A stretch of DNA of 64,000 bases from Carboxylicivirga sp964602515 (GCA_964602515.1 CAZRRJ010000002.1:434001-498000), one strand, 5' to 3'. Numbered from the stretch's first letter, positions 17,109-25,057 are shown. Made by a program: numbers and translations. The notes: generated by a model not told the origin, from the letters alone.

Positions 17109-19367
17109 ATGCAAATCAAACAACTGCTTGTAACCGGACTATGTCTCATGATGATAGCTTGTACAACAAATAAAGAGAAGGCAACATTAAATGTTATACC
17201 ATACCCTGCAGAAGTAATACAGGAGAATGGCGCTTTAAAGCTAAATGCTGATCAATTAAGCATATCGGCAGATGATGCCTTTGTGCAGAAAACACTCATG
17301 GCTTTATTGGAAACAGAAAAAGGCCTGCAATTAAAGACAGCAGAAGAAGGGGTAATACAATTGGTATTATCTGGTAATGATGCGATACCTTCTGAAGGCT
17401 ATAATTTAACCGTAGGTAACGCTAAGGTAGTGATTGAAGCATCGGAAAAGAGTGGGTTATTATATGGTGCGCATACCTTACGGCAGTTGATTGAAGTAAA
17501 CAAAGGTAAAGTTAGTATACCCCATGTTAAGATTAAAGATTACCCGCGGTTTGCATGGAGAGGTATGCACTACGATGTATCACGCCATTTCTTCTCAGTT
17601 GCCGAAATAAAGCAGTTTCTGGATTATATGGCCATGAATAAACTCAATACCTTTCACTGGCATTTGGTTGATGACCAGGGCTGGCGTTTGGAAATTAAGA
17701 AATATCCGAAGTTAACCGAAGTTGGTGCCTGGCGCGATAAGATTGGTTTTACAGCCAACCAGGAGCGGGGCTTAAATACCGATAACGGGGAACGTTATGG
17801 TGGTTATTATACACAAACAGATGTTAAAGAGATTGTGGCGTATGCCTCGGACCGAAATATTACTATTGTGCCTGAGATAGAATTACCGGGGCATTCGGCC
17901 GCAGCTCTTGTTGCTTATCCTGGGTATTACTGCTCTAATGCCGGAGAATTAAAAATATGGGATCAGGCAGGTGTATCAGCTGGTGTTTATTGTGCTGGTA
18001 AAGAATCTACCTTTCAGTTCCTGGAGGATATTTTAACTGAAACAATGGCATTATTCCCGGGTGAATTTATTCATATAGGTGGTGATGAAACGCCTAAAGA
18101 CACATGGTTGGCATGTCCTGACTGCCGTAAGCGTATGAAACAGGAAGATGCACATGATGAGCATGAATTACAGAGTTACTTTGTACACCGTATAGAAAAG
18201 TTCTTAAACAAACATAATCGCCGCCTGATTGGTTGGGATGAGATTTTAGATGGTGGTTTGGCACAAAGTGCAGCAGTTATGTCGTGGCGTGGTGTTGCAG
18301 GTGGTGTTAAGGCAGCCCAGGCTGGTCATGATGTGGTTATGACACCAATGTTCCCTTATTATTTTAACCATACACAAAACCATTTAACCACGTCGCCGGG
18401 GCATCCGGGTATCAGCACCTTACGCGATGTATATACCTTTCCGTCCATCCCGCTTGATATTTCACCTGAAAAGCGCAAACATGTTATTGGCGTTCAGGCT
18501 AACCTTTGGAGCGAATATATGCCCAGGTTTGAGCATATTGAGTATAACCTGTTTCCTCGTGTATATGCCATAGCAGAGGTAGCATGGAGCCCGGCTATTC
18601 GTGAGTGGGAAGATTTTTATCAGCGTGTACAAACGCAACTGCCTGTTTTGGAGAAACACGGTGTTAAGCCCGGTGATATCAGTTACCATGTGCGTATAAA
18701 TGTGGAGCCCGATTACGCCAATAAGGCAGCAACACTTGAATTTGTATCTGAACGACCACTTCCAATCTATTATACAACGGATGGTAGTGCACCTACAAAG
18801 AACAGTACCATTTATACAGGCGAATTTGTACTAAGCGAAAATGCGCATATCAAAGCCTGCCAGTTTAAGGAAGATGGTACAACAACCCATATATCCGAAA
18901 AGCAAATTATCTTCCATAAAGCATTTGGCAAGCCTTATGAATTAAAGTATGCCCATGCACCACAGTACGATGGAGGTGGTAAATTTGGATTAACCAATGG
19001 TTTCCTTGGTGTTGAGGTTGGTGTTGAAGAAAAGCCAATTGATGTAACTATTGATTTGGGCGAAATAACCGAAGTAAGCCATATCAACTCTCGTTTTAAG
19101 AATGCCCCTATGTCATGGGTATTCGGGCCTAAAAAAGTAACTTACCTTGTGTCGGCAGATGGAAAGGAATTTGAAGAAGTGGCATCGTTTGAACCGGGTG
19201 TTACAGAAAGTGATGTGAATGAGATCGTACAATACCCGGCAGATTTTGAAACAATGCAAGTGCGTTATGTACGTATTGTAGCGGAGAGTGTAGGTGTTTG
19301 TCCGGCATGGCATCCTGCGGCAGGTGGTAAAGCCTGGTTATTCTCCGACGAGGTAATTGTGAAATAA
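17109..19367 (+). CDS. Beta-N-acetylhexosaminidase lipoprotein, GH20
   Basis: This 752-residue protein has a lipobox (MMIAC, Cys18), a GH20b alpha/beta domain at about 25-140, and the GH20 catalytic barrel from about 145 to 500. The barrel shows FAWRGMHYDVSRHF, TFHWHLVDDQGWRLEI and HIGGDETPKD, where Asp326 and Glu327 are the substrate-assisted catalytic pair. A beta-hexosaminidase C-terminal (CHB_HEX-like) segment follows (PIYYTTDGSAPTKNS), then an F5/8-type C domain (ITEVSHINSRFKNAPMSWVFGPKKVT). It removes terminal GlcNAc or GalNAc residues. With the upstream TIM-barrel lipoprotein and the fucosidase near the left edge it suggests use of host or algal glycans. Confidence 0.94.
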   Translation: MQIKQLLVTGLCLMMIACTTNKEKATLNVIPYPAEVIQENGALKLNADQLSISADDAFVQKTLMALLETEKGLQLKTAEEGVIQLVLSGNDAIPSEGYNLTVGNAKVVIEASEKSGLLYGAHTLRQLIEVNKGKVSIPHVKIKDYPRFAWRGMHYDVSRHFFSVAEIKQFLDYMAMNKLNTFHWHLVDDQGWRLEIKKYPKLTEVGAWRDKIGFTANQERGLNTDNGERYGGYYTQTDVKEIVAYASDRNITIVPEIELPGHSAAALVAYPGYYCSNAGELKIWDQAGVSAGVYCAGKESTFQFLEDILTETMALFPGEFIHIGGDETPKDTWLACPDCRKRMKQEDAHDEHELQSYFVHRIEKFLNKHNRRLIGWDEILDGGLAQSAAVMSWRGVAGGVKAAQAGHDVVMTPMFPYYFNHTQNHLTTSPGHPGISTLRDVYTFPSIPLDISPEKRKHVIGVQANLWSEYMPRFEHIEYNLFPRVYAIAEVAWSPAIREWEDFYQRVQTQLPVLEKHGVKPGDISYHVRINVEPDYANKAATLEFVSERPLPIYYTTDGSAPTKNSTIYTGEFVLSENAHIKACQFKEDGTTTHISEKQIIFHKAFGKPYELKYAHAPQYDGGGKFGLTNGFLGVEVGVEEKPIDVTIDLGEITEVSHINSRFKNAPMSWVFGPKKVTYLVSADGKEFEEVASFEPGVTESDVNEIVQYPADFETMQVRYVRIVAESVGVCPAWHPAAGGKAWLFSDEVIVK

Positions 19368-19404
19368 TAACCTGGGTTCAAAATTTTACGTTAAACCCAG
19401 GTTA
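19368..19404. terminator. Terminator hairpin between convergent GH20 and ung genes
   Basis: TAACCTGGGTT (19368-19378) pairs perfectly with AACCCAGGTTA (19394-19404) over 11 bp with a 15-nt loop. It directly abuts the GH20 stop codon and ends 71 bp before the end of the convergent ung gene. The following sequence is AT-rich without a clean T run. Confidence 0.6.
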
Positions 19405-19475
19405 ATAATATATTGGTGTAGTTAGTAGTAAACGCCTCTTGCTTGCGATACATGCAGCAGGGGGCGTTATTGCTT

Positions 19476-20135
19476 TTACCAGTTAATAGCTTGTTTTCCA
19501 TTCTGCTCAATATACGCATTAGCTTTGCTAAAGTGTTTGGTACCGAAAAAACCCCGGTGAGCTGATAATGGTGATGGGTGTACCGACTTTAATACCAGGT
19601 GCTTATTGCCAATTAACTGGGTTTTCTTTTGAGCATACGAGCCCCAAAGTATAAATACCACCTTATCCAGCTTGTCAGCAACTGTTTTAATTACAGCATC
19701 GGTAAATTGCTCCCATCCCTTATTCTGATGCGATCCGGCCTTATGGGCTTCAACCGTTAAGGTAGCATTAAGCAATAGTACACCTTGCCTGGCCCAGTGT
19801 TCAAGATTCCCGTGCGTTGGAATAGCAATGCCCACATCGGTATGCAGCTCTTTATAAATGTTGACTAACGAAGGTGGCATTTTAATACCCTTATTTACCG
19901 AAAAGCACAGGCCGTGAGCCTGCTTAGGGCCATGATAAGGATCCTGCCCTATAATAACCACTTTAGTTTGTTGCAGCGGACATAAATCAAAAGCATTAAA
20001 AATCTGTTTGGCTGGTGGATAAATGGTTTTTGTTTGATATTCAGCCCTTACAAAATCAGTAAGAGATTTAAAATAATCTTTATCAAATTCAGCTTGTAAA
20101 ACTTCTTTCCAACTGGTTTCTATCTTAACATCCAT
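19476..20135 (-). CDS. ung: Uracil-DNA glycosylase, family 1
   Basis: This 219-residue enzyme excises uracil from DNA as the first step of base excision repair. The water-activating loop GQDPYHGPKQAHG carries catalytic Asp65, and the minor-groove leucine loop HPSPLSAHRGFFG carries His186. The uracil-specificity segment LLLNATLTVEAHKAGSH is also present. Length and motifs are fully normal. It marks the core-genome boundary of the accessory island that begins upstream of its promoter. Confidence 0.97.
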   Translation of the reverse strand: MDVKIETSWKEVLQAEFDKDYFKSLTDFVRAEYQTKTIYPPAKQIFNAFDLCPLQQTKVVIIGQDPYHGPKQAHGLCFSVNKGIKMPPSLVNIYKELHTDVGIAIPTHGNLEHWARQGVLLLNATLTVEAHKAGSHQNKGWEQFTDAVIKTVADKLDKVVFILWGSYAQKKTQLIGNKHLVLKSVHPSPLSAHRGFFGTKHFSKANAYIEQNGKQAINW

Positions 20136-20166
20136 AGTCAGCTATTTATGATTTTAACAATAGATA

Positions 20167-20196
20167 CAAAGGTAACATTATGAATAATCGAAACAA
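20167..20196 (-). promoter_or_regulatory. Promoter of ung (-33/-7)
   Basis: On the minus strand a -7 box TACCTTTG (20167-20174) is preceded, 19 nt upstream, by TTG at 20194-20196. This matches the Bacteroidota -33/-7 arrangement. Confidence 0.6.
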
Positions 20197-20356
20197 GACA
20201 TGACGTTCAATCTAAATGCATATAAGCTTAGCGTATCTTTTAGGCGTAATAGCTTTGTAGTGATCCGGTTTTTGACCTAGTGCAATAAATAAGCCGTTGA
20301 AAACATGCAAACACATGTTAATTGAGGCTGTACGAAAAAACTAAATTTAATCTGTC

Positions 20357-20811
20357 AGAGGTCAGTAGTTAATTACTTATAAGAAAAATTGGCTAAAGCA
20401 TTGTTTTAAGTGCGTAGGCCGGTCAAAAAGGCGGGCCGGCGATGGCTTGTGGGGAGAAGCATCGTTTTGACCAGACTTTTTTGTTTACTTTTTGCGGCAA
20501 TGGTAATTATTGCGTAAAGTGAAAACAGAGCCAAGTGTGCTTGAGCTATGTTGAGCTGAGCAATAATGCAATAGAAAAAGTAAAAGCCCATCCGGCTAGA
20601 CAATGTCATTAAGTTAAGCAAATAAAGTAGTAAAACACCTTGCCCACCCTCACCCATTAATGCCCTAAAGGGCTCTCCGCGCGAAGGTTCTCTTTAGGGA
20701 ATATAAGGGTGAGCGTTGGAAAGCATACTTAATTTAATGACATTGATCCGGCTAGAGGATTAGCAAATCACCTTAACTTTTAATTGAGTATGTAGATATC
20801 TACTGACCTCT
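20357..20811. repeat. Element framed by a 12-bp perfect inverted repeat
   Basis: AGAGGTCAGTAG at 20357-20368 is the exact reverse complement of CTACTGACCTCT at 20800-20811. The 455-bp interval contains no convincing gene; it holds the 145-bp MITE described separately. The right arm ends one base before the first copy of the long direct repeat. It could be a second, older non-autonomous element into which the MITE inserted. No flanking target duplication was found, so mobility is a guess. Confidence 0.4.
20590..20756. mobile_element. MITE (145 bp) with 18-bp terminal inverted repeats and 11-bp target duplication
   Basis: The element spans 20601-20745. Its ends CAATGTCATTAAGTTAAG (20601-20618) and CTTAATTTAATGACATTG (20728-20745) are inverted repeats with one mismatch in 18. 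It is flanked immediately by perfect 11-bp direct repeats ATCCGGCTAGA at 20590-20600 and 20746-20756, the signature of transposition. The inside is nested and palindromic: CTCACCC/GGGTGAG and CCCTAAAG/CTTTAGGG. It has no coding capacity and would need a transposase in trans; an 11-bp duplication fits IS4-type enzymes among others. Confidence 0.85.
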
Positions 20812-20812
20812 A

Positions 20813-21179
20813 AAGATTTAAATCATATAAATTGCATATAGCATATCCAGCGTAATAGGTTTTATGCCTTTCTAAAGCTCCTGTACTCCCGCCTTTTAGT
20901 ATGTTTTTTCACCCTCCTGCTATGCTGCAAGTAACGGTATATCATGCTTTTATAAGATTAAAGAAAGTGACTTACTTAGTGGGATATTTGTTTAATTGTG
21001 ATTAGTTTTAACAGAACAAAGCAGGGGATACAGAACAATATTAATACCAGGAATAAGAAGTATTTTAAGGCAATTTTAATATAAGCTATTGTTGTTATTA
21101 CGCGCTTTGGGGTATGTAACATCAATAAGAAACAAGTGATATTTAGAAATAACAAGTATAGGGTTGTTGTAAGTAAGTT
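20813..21179. repeat. Long direct repeat, copy 1 (~367 bp)
   Basis: This stretch is nearly identical to 23057-23424, differing at about 15 to 20 positions plus a 1-bp indel. Similarity starts at AGATTTAAATCATATAAATT and stops abruptly after AAGTAAGTT. The AbiE module begins immediately to the right. Both copies carry the same 48-codon ORF on the minus strand and a partial inverted repeat near the right end. Confidence 0.9.
20976..21122 (-). CDS. Small hydrophobic peptide, 48 aa (copy 1)
   Basis: This ORF starts with ATG at 21120-21122 (MLHTPKRVITTIAYIKIALK) and has one predicted membrane segment (YFLFLVLILFCIPCFVLL) followed by a basic tail (KLITIKQISH). The second copy of the long repeat encodes the same peptide without frameshift. 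The seven codon differences I could read are three silent and four changes between hydrophobic residues. Size, single helix and basic ends resemble small membrane toxins such as those of type I toxin-antitoxin systems, but I recognise no family. It may equally be a chance ORF in a recent duplication. Confidence 0.4.
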   Translation of the reverse strand: MLHTPKRVITTIAYIKIALKYFLFLVLILFCIPCFVLLKLITIKQISH

Positions 21180-21343
21180 GTGCTTAATGCTAAGAGAGAC
21201 CTGGCGAGCAAATGCCCTCCCGCAAACAACCCACATCCAAAATTTTCAAAAGAGTTGTTTTTTTGCCATTCGCACAAAGAGATCGTAGTAATAATTTTAG
21301 ATTAGTAGAATAATTTGATACTTTTATCGAATAATTTCTAAAT

Positions 21344-22135
21344 ATGAATGCGAAAGAATATATAAAATACTTGTTATCCATTGAAAATTATTCATTCTCC
21401 GTAAATGAGATTGCAGAAGCAACCGGTGGAACAAGTAATTCTTTAAAATTTGAACTACACAGATTATCTGAAAAAGGAGAAATTATAAACCTTCGCAAAG
21501 GATTTTATTTAATAATTACTCCAAGATATTCATCTGCAAAGAAACTGCCCATTCAACTATATTGTGATAAGCTCTTTCAATATCTAAGTCGGAATTATTA
21601 CGTTGGATTATTCTCTGCTGCAAAGTTTCATGGAGCCAGTCACCAACAGGTTCAAAGGGATTATGTGATAACAGAGCAACCTAAATTCAATGATATTTCA
21701 AAGAATACAATAGATATACGTTTTTTCACGACAAGAAACTGGACAAATAAAAATATTCAGCTAAATAAATCTGATGCAGGGATTTATAAAATATCAAGTC
21801 CTGCATTAACTATTGCGGATTTGATTCACCATCAAACAAAGCTTGGGGGAATTAATCGCATGCTTGCAACCATTGAGGAAATAGCAGAAGAACTAACAAG
21901 TGCTGATTTGGAGGAACTATTAGGTTGGTATCCAAACAAAAGTACTTTGCAACGATATGGCTTCTTACTGGAAGAACTTGAAATAAATGAGGATTTTCAG
22001 GAATTGATTTATGGTAATTTAAAGTCAAATAAGTTTTTCCCTGTTTTGCTATCGCCAAAGTCAAATGAGAAAGCAGGTGCTGTTGATAACAGGTGGAAAG
22101 TTGATGTTAATGTAAAATTAGAAAACGATTTATGA
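21344..22135 (+). CDS. abiEi: AbiEi-family antitoxin (type IV toxin-antitoxin)
   Basis: This 263-residue protein has an N-terminal winged helix (FSVNEIAEATGGTSNSLKFELHRLSEKGEI) followed by LRKGFYLIITPRY and the conserved SPALTIADLIHH segment, matching AbiEi antitoxins. AbiEi represses its own promoter and counters the AbiEii nucleotidyltransferase toxin in phage-triggered abortive infection. Its stop codon overlaps the start of the toxin gene (ATGA at 22132-22135), as in intact abiE operons. The reading frame looks complete. Since the toxin is damaged, this copy may be an orphan antitoxin that still acts as repressor or anti-addiction factor. Confidence 0.87.
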   Translation: MNAKEYIKYLLSIENYSFSVNEIAEATGGTSNSLKFELHRLSEKGEIINLRKGFYLIITPRYSSAKKLPIQLYCDKLFQYLSRNYYVGLFSAAKFHGASHQQVQRDYVITEQPKFNDISKNTIDIRFFTTRNWTNKNIQLNKSDAGIYKISSPALTIADLIHHQTKLGGINRMLATIEEIAEELTSADLEELLGWYPNKSTLQRYGFLLEELEINEDFQELIYGNLKSNKFFPVLLSPKSNEKAGAVDNRWKVDVNVKLENDL

Positions 22136-22709
22136 TACCAAAACCATATATAGCAAAATGGCAGGAACATACACCGTGGAATGAATTCTCTCAAGTTGAG
22201 CAAGATTTAATTATTTCCCGAACACTTGTAGAAATATTCTCTGACGACTTTCTCAGAGAGAATCTTGCGTTTAGAGGTGGTACAGCTTTGCATAAGTTAT
22301 ATTTGAATCCTGCTCCACGATATTCTGAGGATATTGACCTGGTACAAATAAAGGAAGGGCCAATAAAGCCAATAATGGAGCGATTAAAAGAAGTGATTAC
22401 TTTTTTTGAGGAACCAAGCTTCGAGCTTTATATCAAAGAAGTAAAGGACGTGACTTGTTTGACTTAGATTATGCCCGCTTAAATATGAAACTTAATACTA
22501 ATGAAATAATTCATTGCTTTAAGGAATACACAACTTTTGCAACAGGTAAAAGATCTCCAAGTAAGAAAGAATTCTTACTAAATTTTGAAGAAAAGCAGAA
22601 TAACCCTGGTTTTACAGGAGATATGGAGGCTTTGTTAAGAGCAGGAGTAAAATATAATCAGGAAGATGCAAGAGAGTGGGTAATTAATGAATTGATTGAA
22701 AATATATAA
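22132..22709 (+). pseudogene. abiEii: AbiEii-family nucleotidyltransferase toxin, internally deleted and frameshifted
   Basis: The N-terminal ~97 residues are normal for AbiEii/AbiGii toxins: LAFRGGTALHKLYLNPAPRY and SEDIDLV, which hold the GG motif and the catalytic aspartates. The frame then continues in error for about 14 codons and stops near 22467. In another frame, from about 22424, the family's C-terminal part appears (ALYQRSKGRDLFDLDYARLN, to a stop at 22707). The middle, some 80-100 residues judging by family length of about 290, is missing. The join lies near 22420-22424. The two halves cannot make a complete toxin, so the system is probably inactive as an abortive-infection module. 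Confidence 0.8.
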
Positions 22710-23058
22710 ATCGGATAATAGGGATGAAACAAAAATAAGGGAGGAGCTAACTGAAACAATAGCAAAAGACCCTAACAATATTGATAAAATATTGAAGCTT
22801 TCTCACCAATTAGCATCATTAGATGAAAATAATATCTGATTCTCAGTTGATTCTGGTGTAATTGATAGACTTGGAAAAGAATTAGTTGCACGCCATGAAA
22901 CAGCTGTTTCTGAGTTGGTTAAAAATGCTTACGATGCAGATGTCAGTAAAGCTACCCTTCATTTTTCGAATGTTAATTATAGTGGTGGAACATTATGCAT
23001 TTTTTATAAACATGTGACACCTTCAGAGTCATTAGCCCTTAGCGTTATATCTAAATAA
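22696..23058 (+). pseudogene. GHKL-type ATP-binding protein, N-terminal remnant with in-frame stop
   Basis: A frame from a TTG at 22696 encodes about 47 helical residues ending DENNI, then an in-frame TGA at 22837-22839. It resumes with FSVDSGVIDRLGKELVARHE and TAVSELVKNAYDADVSKATL. That is the N-box of GHKL (HSP90/MutL-like) ATPases, a class often found in defence loci. A single CGA-to-TGA change would restore the Arg usual at this position; a lost T near 22840 is the alternative. After GGTLCIF the homology ends near 23000, and the frame runs into unrelated sequence, stopping at 23056. The rest of the ATPase is gone, cut off at the second long repeat. Confidence 0.7.
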
Positions 23059-23424
23059 GATTTAAATCATATAAATTGCATATAGCATATCCAGCTTAAT
23101 AGGTTTTATGCCCTTCTAAAGCTCCTGTACTCCCGCCTTTTAGTATGTTTTTTTATCCTCCTGCTATGCTGCAAGTAACGGTATATCATACCTTTATAAG
23201 ATTAAAGAAAGTGACTTACTTAGTGGGATATTTGTTTAATTGTGATTAGTTTTAACAGAATAAAGCAGGGGATACAGAAAAATATGAATACCAGGAATAA
23301 GACGTATTTTAAGGCAATTTTAATATAAGCTATGGTTGTTATTACGCGCTTTGGGGTGTGTAGCATCAATAAGAAACAAGTGATATATTAGAAATAACAA
23401 CTATAGGGTTGTTGTAAGTAAGTT
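23057..23424. repeat. Long direct repeat, copy 2 (~368 bp)
   Basis: Second copy of the repeat at 20813-21179, in the same orientation and about 2.24 kb away. It truncates the ATPase remnant on its left and abuts the CPCC gene on its right. Near the right end CTATGGTTGTTATT (23330-23343) and AATAACAACTATAG (23393-23406) form a 14-bp inverted repeat with one mismatch. The copies diverge right at GTT (23422-23424), the first bases of a GTTAGGC motif. Confidence 0.9.
23220..23366 (-). CDS. Small hydrophobic peptide, 48 aa (copy 2)
   Basis: This ORF is the counterpart of the one at 20976-21122, with ATG at 23364-23366 and TAA at 23220-23222. Its membrane segment reads YVLFLVFIFFCIPCFILL. In this copy a 1-bp insertion upstream closes the frame just before the ATG, so the shared coding region is exactly the 48 codons. 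Differences from copy 1 are silent or swap hydrophobic residues. Function is unknown. Confidence 0.4.
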   Translation of the reverse strand: MLHTPKRVITTIAYIKIALKYVLFLVFIFFCIPCFILLKLITIKQISH

Positions 23425-23438
23425 AGGCATCATTCACA

Positions 23439-24062
23439 ATGGATAGAAAAGAAGTTCTAGATATATATATAACAAATAGAATCAGAGGTTTTTCAGAAGA
23501 AGAACGAGAAGAGGAATTATATGAAGTGTGGAGCAGCAATTGGTCTAATGTTGAAGGATGGGAAATACTAACTCAAGAAATCAGAAAATCAATACAAGAA
23601 GGAACACTACCCGAAGATTATAAAAACAAAAAATATGACAGTGTTCTATTCTTTAAATTCCGTGATAGATTTAAAGGGTTTCGAAACGACTATCTATCAA
23701 GACAAACTGGATTACGAATAAGCTCAGGCAATCCGACCAAATTAGAATCATGCCCTTGTTGTGGATTAAGAACAATTGAAAAAAGGTATGATTTTGAAAT
23801 CTGCACAGTATGCTGGTGGGAGGATGATGGACAGGACAATGACAACTCGGATACAATTCTTGGCGGACCTAACTATGGTTTAAGTCTGATAAGTGGAAGA
23901 GTAAACTTTATTCGACACGGAATATATGATCCAGAACGAGATGATTTGATTGAAATTAAAGACGAGCCAAGCAAATTTGAAAAAGGAAGGTCTTTTGAAA
24001 TTCAAACCGACTTTCTCATTGAACTTGGAACCGAATGGAAGACTAAAATAACGAATGCCTAA
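23439..24062 (+). CDS. CPCC cysteine-rich domain protein
   Basis: This 207-residue protein carries the CPCC domain at about 105-145: SCPCCGLRTIEKRYDFEICT, then VCWWEDDGQDN. Its four cysteines in two CxxC-like pairs suggest a zinc knuckle. The N-terminal ~90 residues (MDRKEVLDIYITNRIRG and EVWSSNWSNVEGW) are helical and unassigned. CPCC proteins are frequent single-gene passengers of mobile elements and toxin-immunity regions, with no proven function. The gene starts 10 bp after a GTTAGGC motif at the end of the second long repeat and ends at a hairpin (24057-24105), so it sits alone in a cassette-like unit. Confidence 0.82.
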   Translation: MDRKEVLDIYITNRIRGFSEEEREEELYEVWSSNWSNVEGWEILTQEIRKSIQEGTLPEDYKNKKYDSVLFFKFRDRFKGFRNDYLSRQTGLRISSGNPTKLESCPCCGLRTIEKRYDFEICTVCWWEDDGQDNDNSDTILGGPNYGLSLISGRVNFIRHGIYDPERDDLIEIKDEPSKFEKGRSFEIQTDFLIELGTEWKTKITNA

Positions 24063-24105
24063 TAAAACCTAAACTGCATTAAAACGCAGTTTAGCTAGAC
24101 GTTAG
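24057..24105 (+). other. attC-like palindromic site downstream of the CPCC gene
   Basis: The site begins GCCTAAT (24057-24063, overlapping the CPCC stop) and ends CGTTAG (24100-24105). Between these lies a perfect 9-bp stem CTAAACTGC (24069-24077) and GCAGTTTAG (24086-24094) with an 8-nt loop. The layout (outer RYYYAAC-like and GTTRRRY-like boxes around an inner stem) resembles an integron attC site, though both outer boxes depart from consensus at one position. It may instead be a terminator for the CPCC gene; no T run follows. Confidence 0.4.
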
Positions 24106-24137
24106 TTTTCATGCAAAGAGAGAAAAGCCAACGTACA
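24100..24137 (+). repeat. 38-bp direct repeat, left flank of Hachiman
   Basis: Positions 24100-24137, starting CGTTAG and containing CATGCAAAGAGAGAAAAG, match 27472-27509 at 34 of 38 positions in the same orientation. The pair brackets the hamA-hamB operon. An inverted repeat TTTACAAGCT/AGCTTGTAAA (24138-24147 and 24170-24179) follows at once. Confidence 0.75.
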
Positions 24138-24220
24138 TTTACAAGCTCCGACACACAAACTGAAGCTTCAGCTTGTAAAAGAGCCAAATTTTAACAAGTG
24201 CACACCTTAAATATGAAAGA

Positions 24221-25057
24221 ATGAGTAGATTTTTTAATGTTATAGTACATAAAAACGATGAGATTCCAGATTTACATGGATTGTGTGCAGGTTTTGAAAA
24301 TAAATCTTGGCGATTAGAACAGTTGGTTGATTATTTATTTAATTACCTTCCCGAATTTTCTTTAAATCAATCAGAACTTAAAGAATTCAACAGCTTAAAT
24401 CTTATACCTAATATTAGGAAAGCAGCAAGTAGTGTATATCAATCAAAAAAATTCCGAAATCGAGGAGAGTTTGGCGAATTACTCTTGCACGCAATTATTA
24501 GGGAAACCCATAATACAATACCTGCAATAAGCAAGATTTACTATAAAGATGGACCAAATGAAACTGTTAAAGGATTCGATGCTGTTCATGTTGTAGAAAA
24601 AGAAGGCAACTTAGAATTATGGTTAGGTGAAGTTAAATTCTATCAAAGTATATCAAGTGCAATACCAGATGTCATAAAAGAATTAAGAGAGCACATTGAG
24701 ATAAGGTATGTAAAGAATGAATTTATCACTCTAACAAATAAGATTGATAGAACTTGGGAATATGCGGATAAGTTAAAAACGTTACTAGACCCAACAACTT
24801 CTTTAGATGATGTATTTGAAAACACCTGTATACCGGTTTTATTGACTTACGATTCAAAAACTTTGCAAAAACACGAAAAGAAGACTGATGAGTACATTGC
24901 TGAAATAGAAGCTGAGTTTTTGAAATTACATAAAAAGTTTTGTGACGATTTAGGGGAATTTCCATTAACAATTCATCTGTTCTTATTACCATTAGACACT
25001 AAGAAAAAACTAATTACGAAACTTGAAGAAAAACTTAAGGTATGGCAGCAGATTTAA
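24221..25057 (+). CDS. hamA: Hachiman anti-phage protein HamA (DUF1837, PD-(D/E)XK nuclease)
   Basis: This 278-residue protein is a DUF1837/HamA family member. The N-terminal half ends with NRGEFGELLLHAIIRE at 80-95, followed by a nuclease core: GFDAVHVV with Asp120 and LWLGEVKFY with Glu137 and Lys139, the acidic and E-x-K residues of a PD-(D/E)XK fold. In characterised Hachiman systems HamA forms a complex with the helicase HamB and degrades DNA once HamB senses damaged or phage DNA, aborting infection. It starts with ATG at 24221 and overlaps hamB by 16 bp. All expected catalytic residues are present, so the system looks functional. Confidence 0.88.
   Translation: MSRFFNVIVHKNDEIPDLHGLCAGFENKSWRLEQLVDYLFNYLPEFSLNQSELKEFNSLNLIPNIRKAASSVYQSKKFRNRGEFGELLLHAIIRETHNTIPAISKIYYKDGPNETVKGFDAVHVVEKEGNLELWLGEVKFYQSISSAIPDVIKELREHIEIRYVKNEFITLTNKIDRTWEYADKLKTLLDPTTSLDDVFENTCIPVLLTYDSKTLQKHEKKTDEYIAEIEAEFLKLHKKFCDDLGEFPLTIHLFLLPLDTKKKLITKLEEKLKVWQQI

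Noticed and set aside
20406..20657. 83-codon minus-strand ORF with hydrophobic N-terminal half
   Set aside because: Part of its reading frame crosses the MITE junction at 20601, so it cannot be an ancestral gene; it lies in repeat-rich non-coding DNA without a family match.
23330..23428. Interpretation of the repeat end as a canonical attC site
   Set aside because: GTTAGGC is present, but no matching RYYYAAC box at proper distance was found and the conserved unit is 367 bp; only cassette-like, not attC, is claimed for this end.
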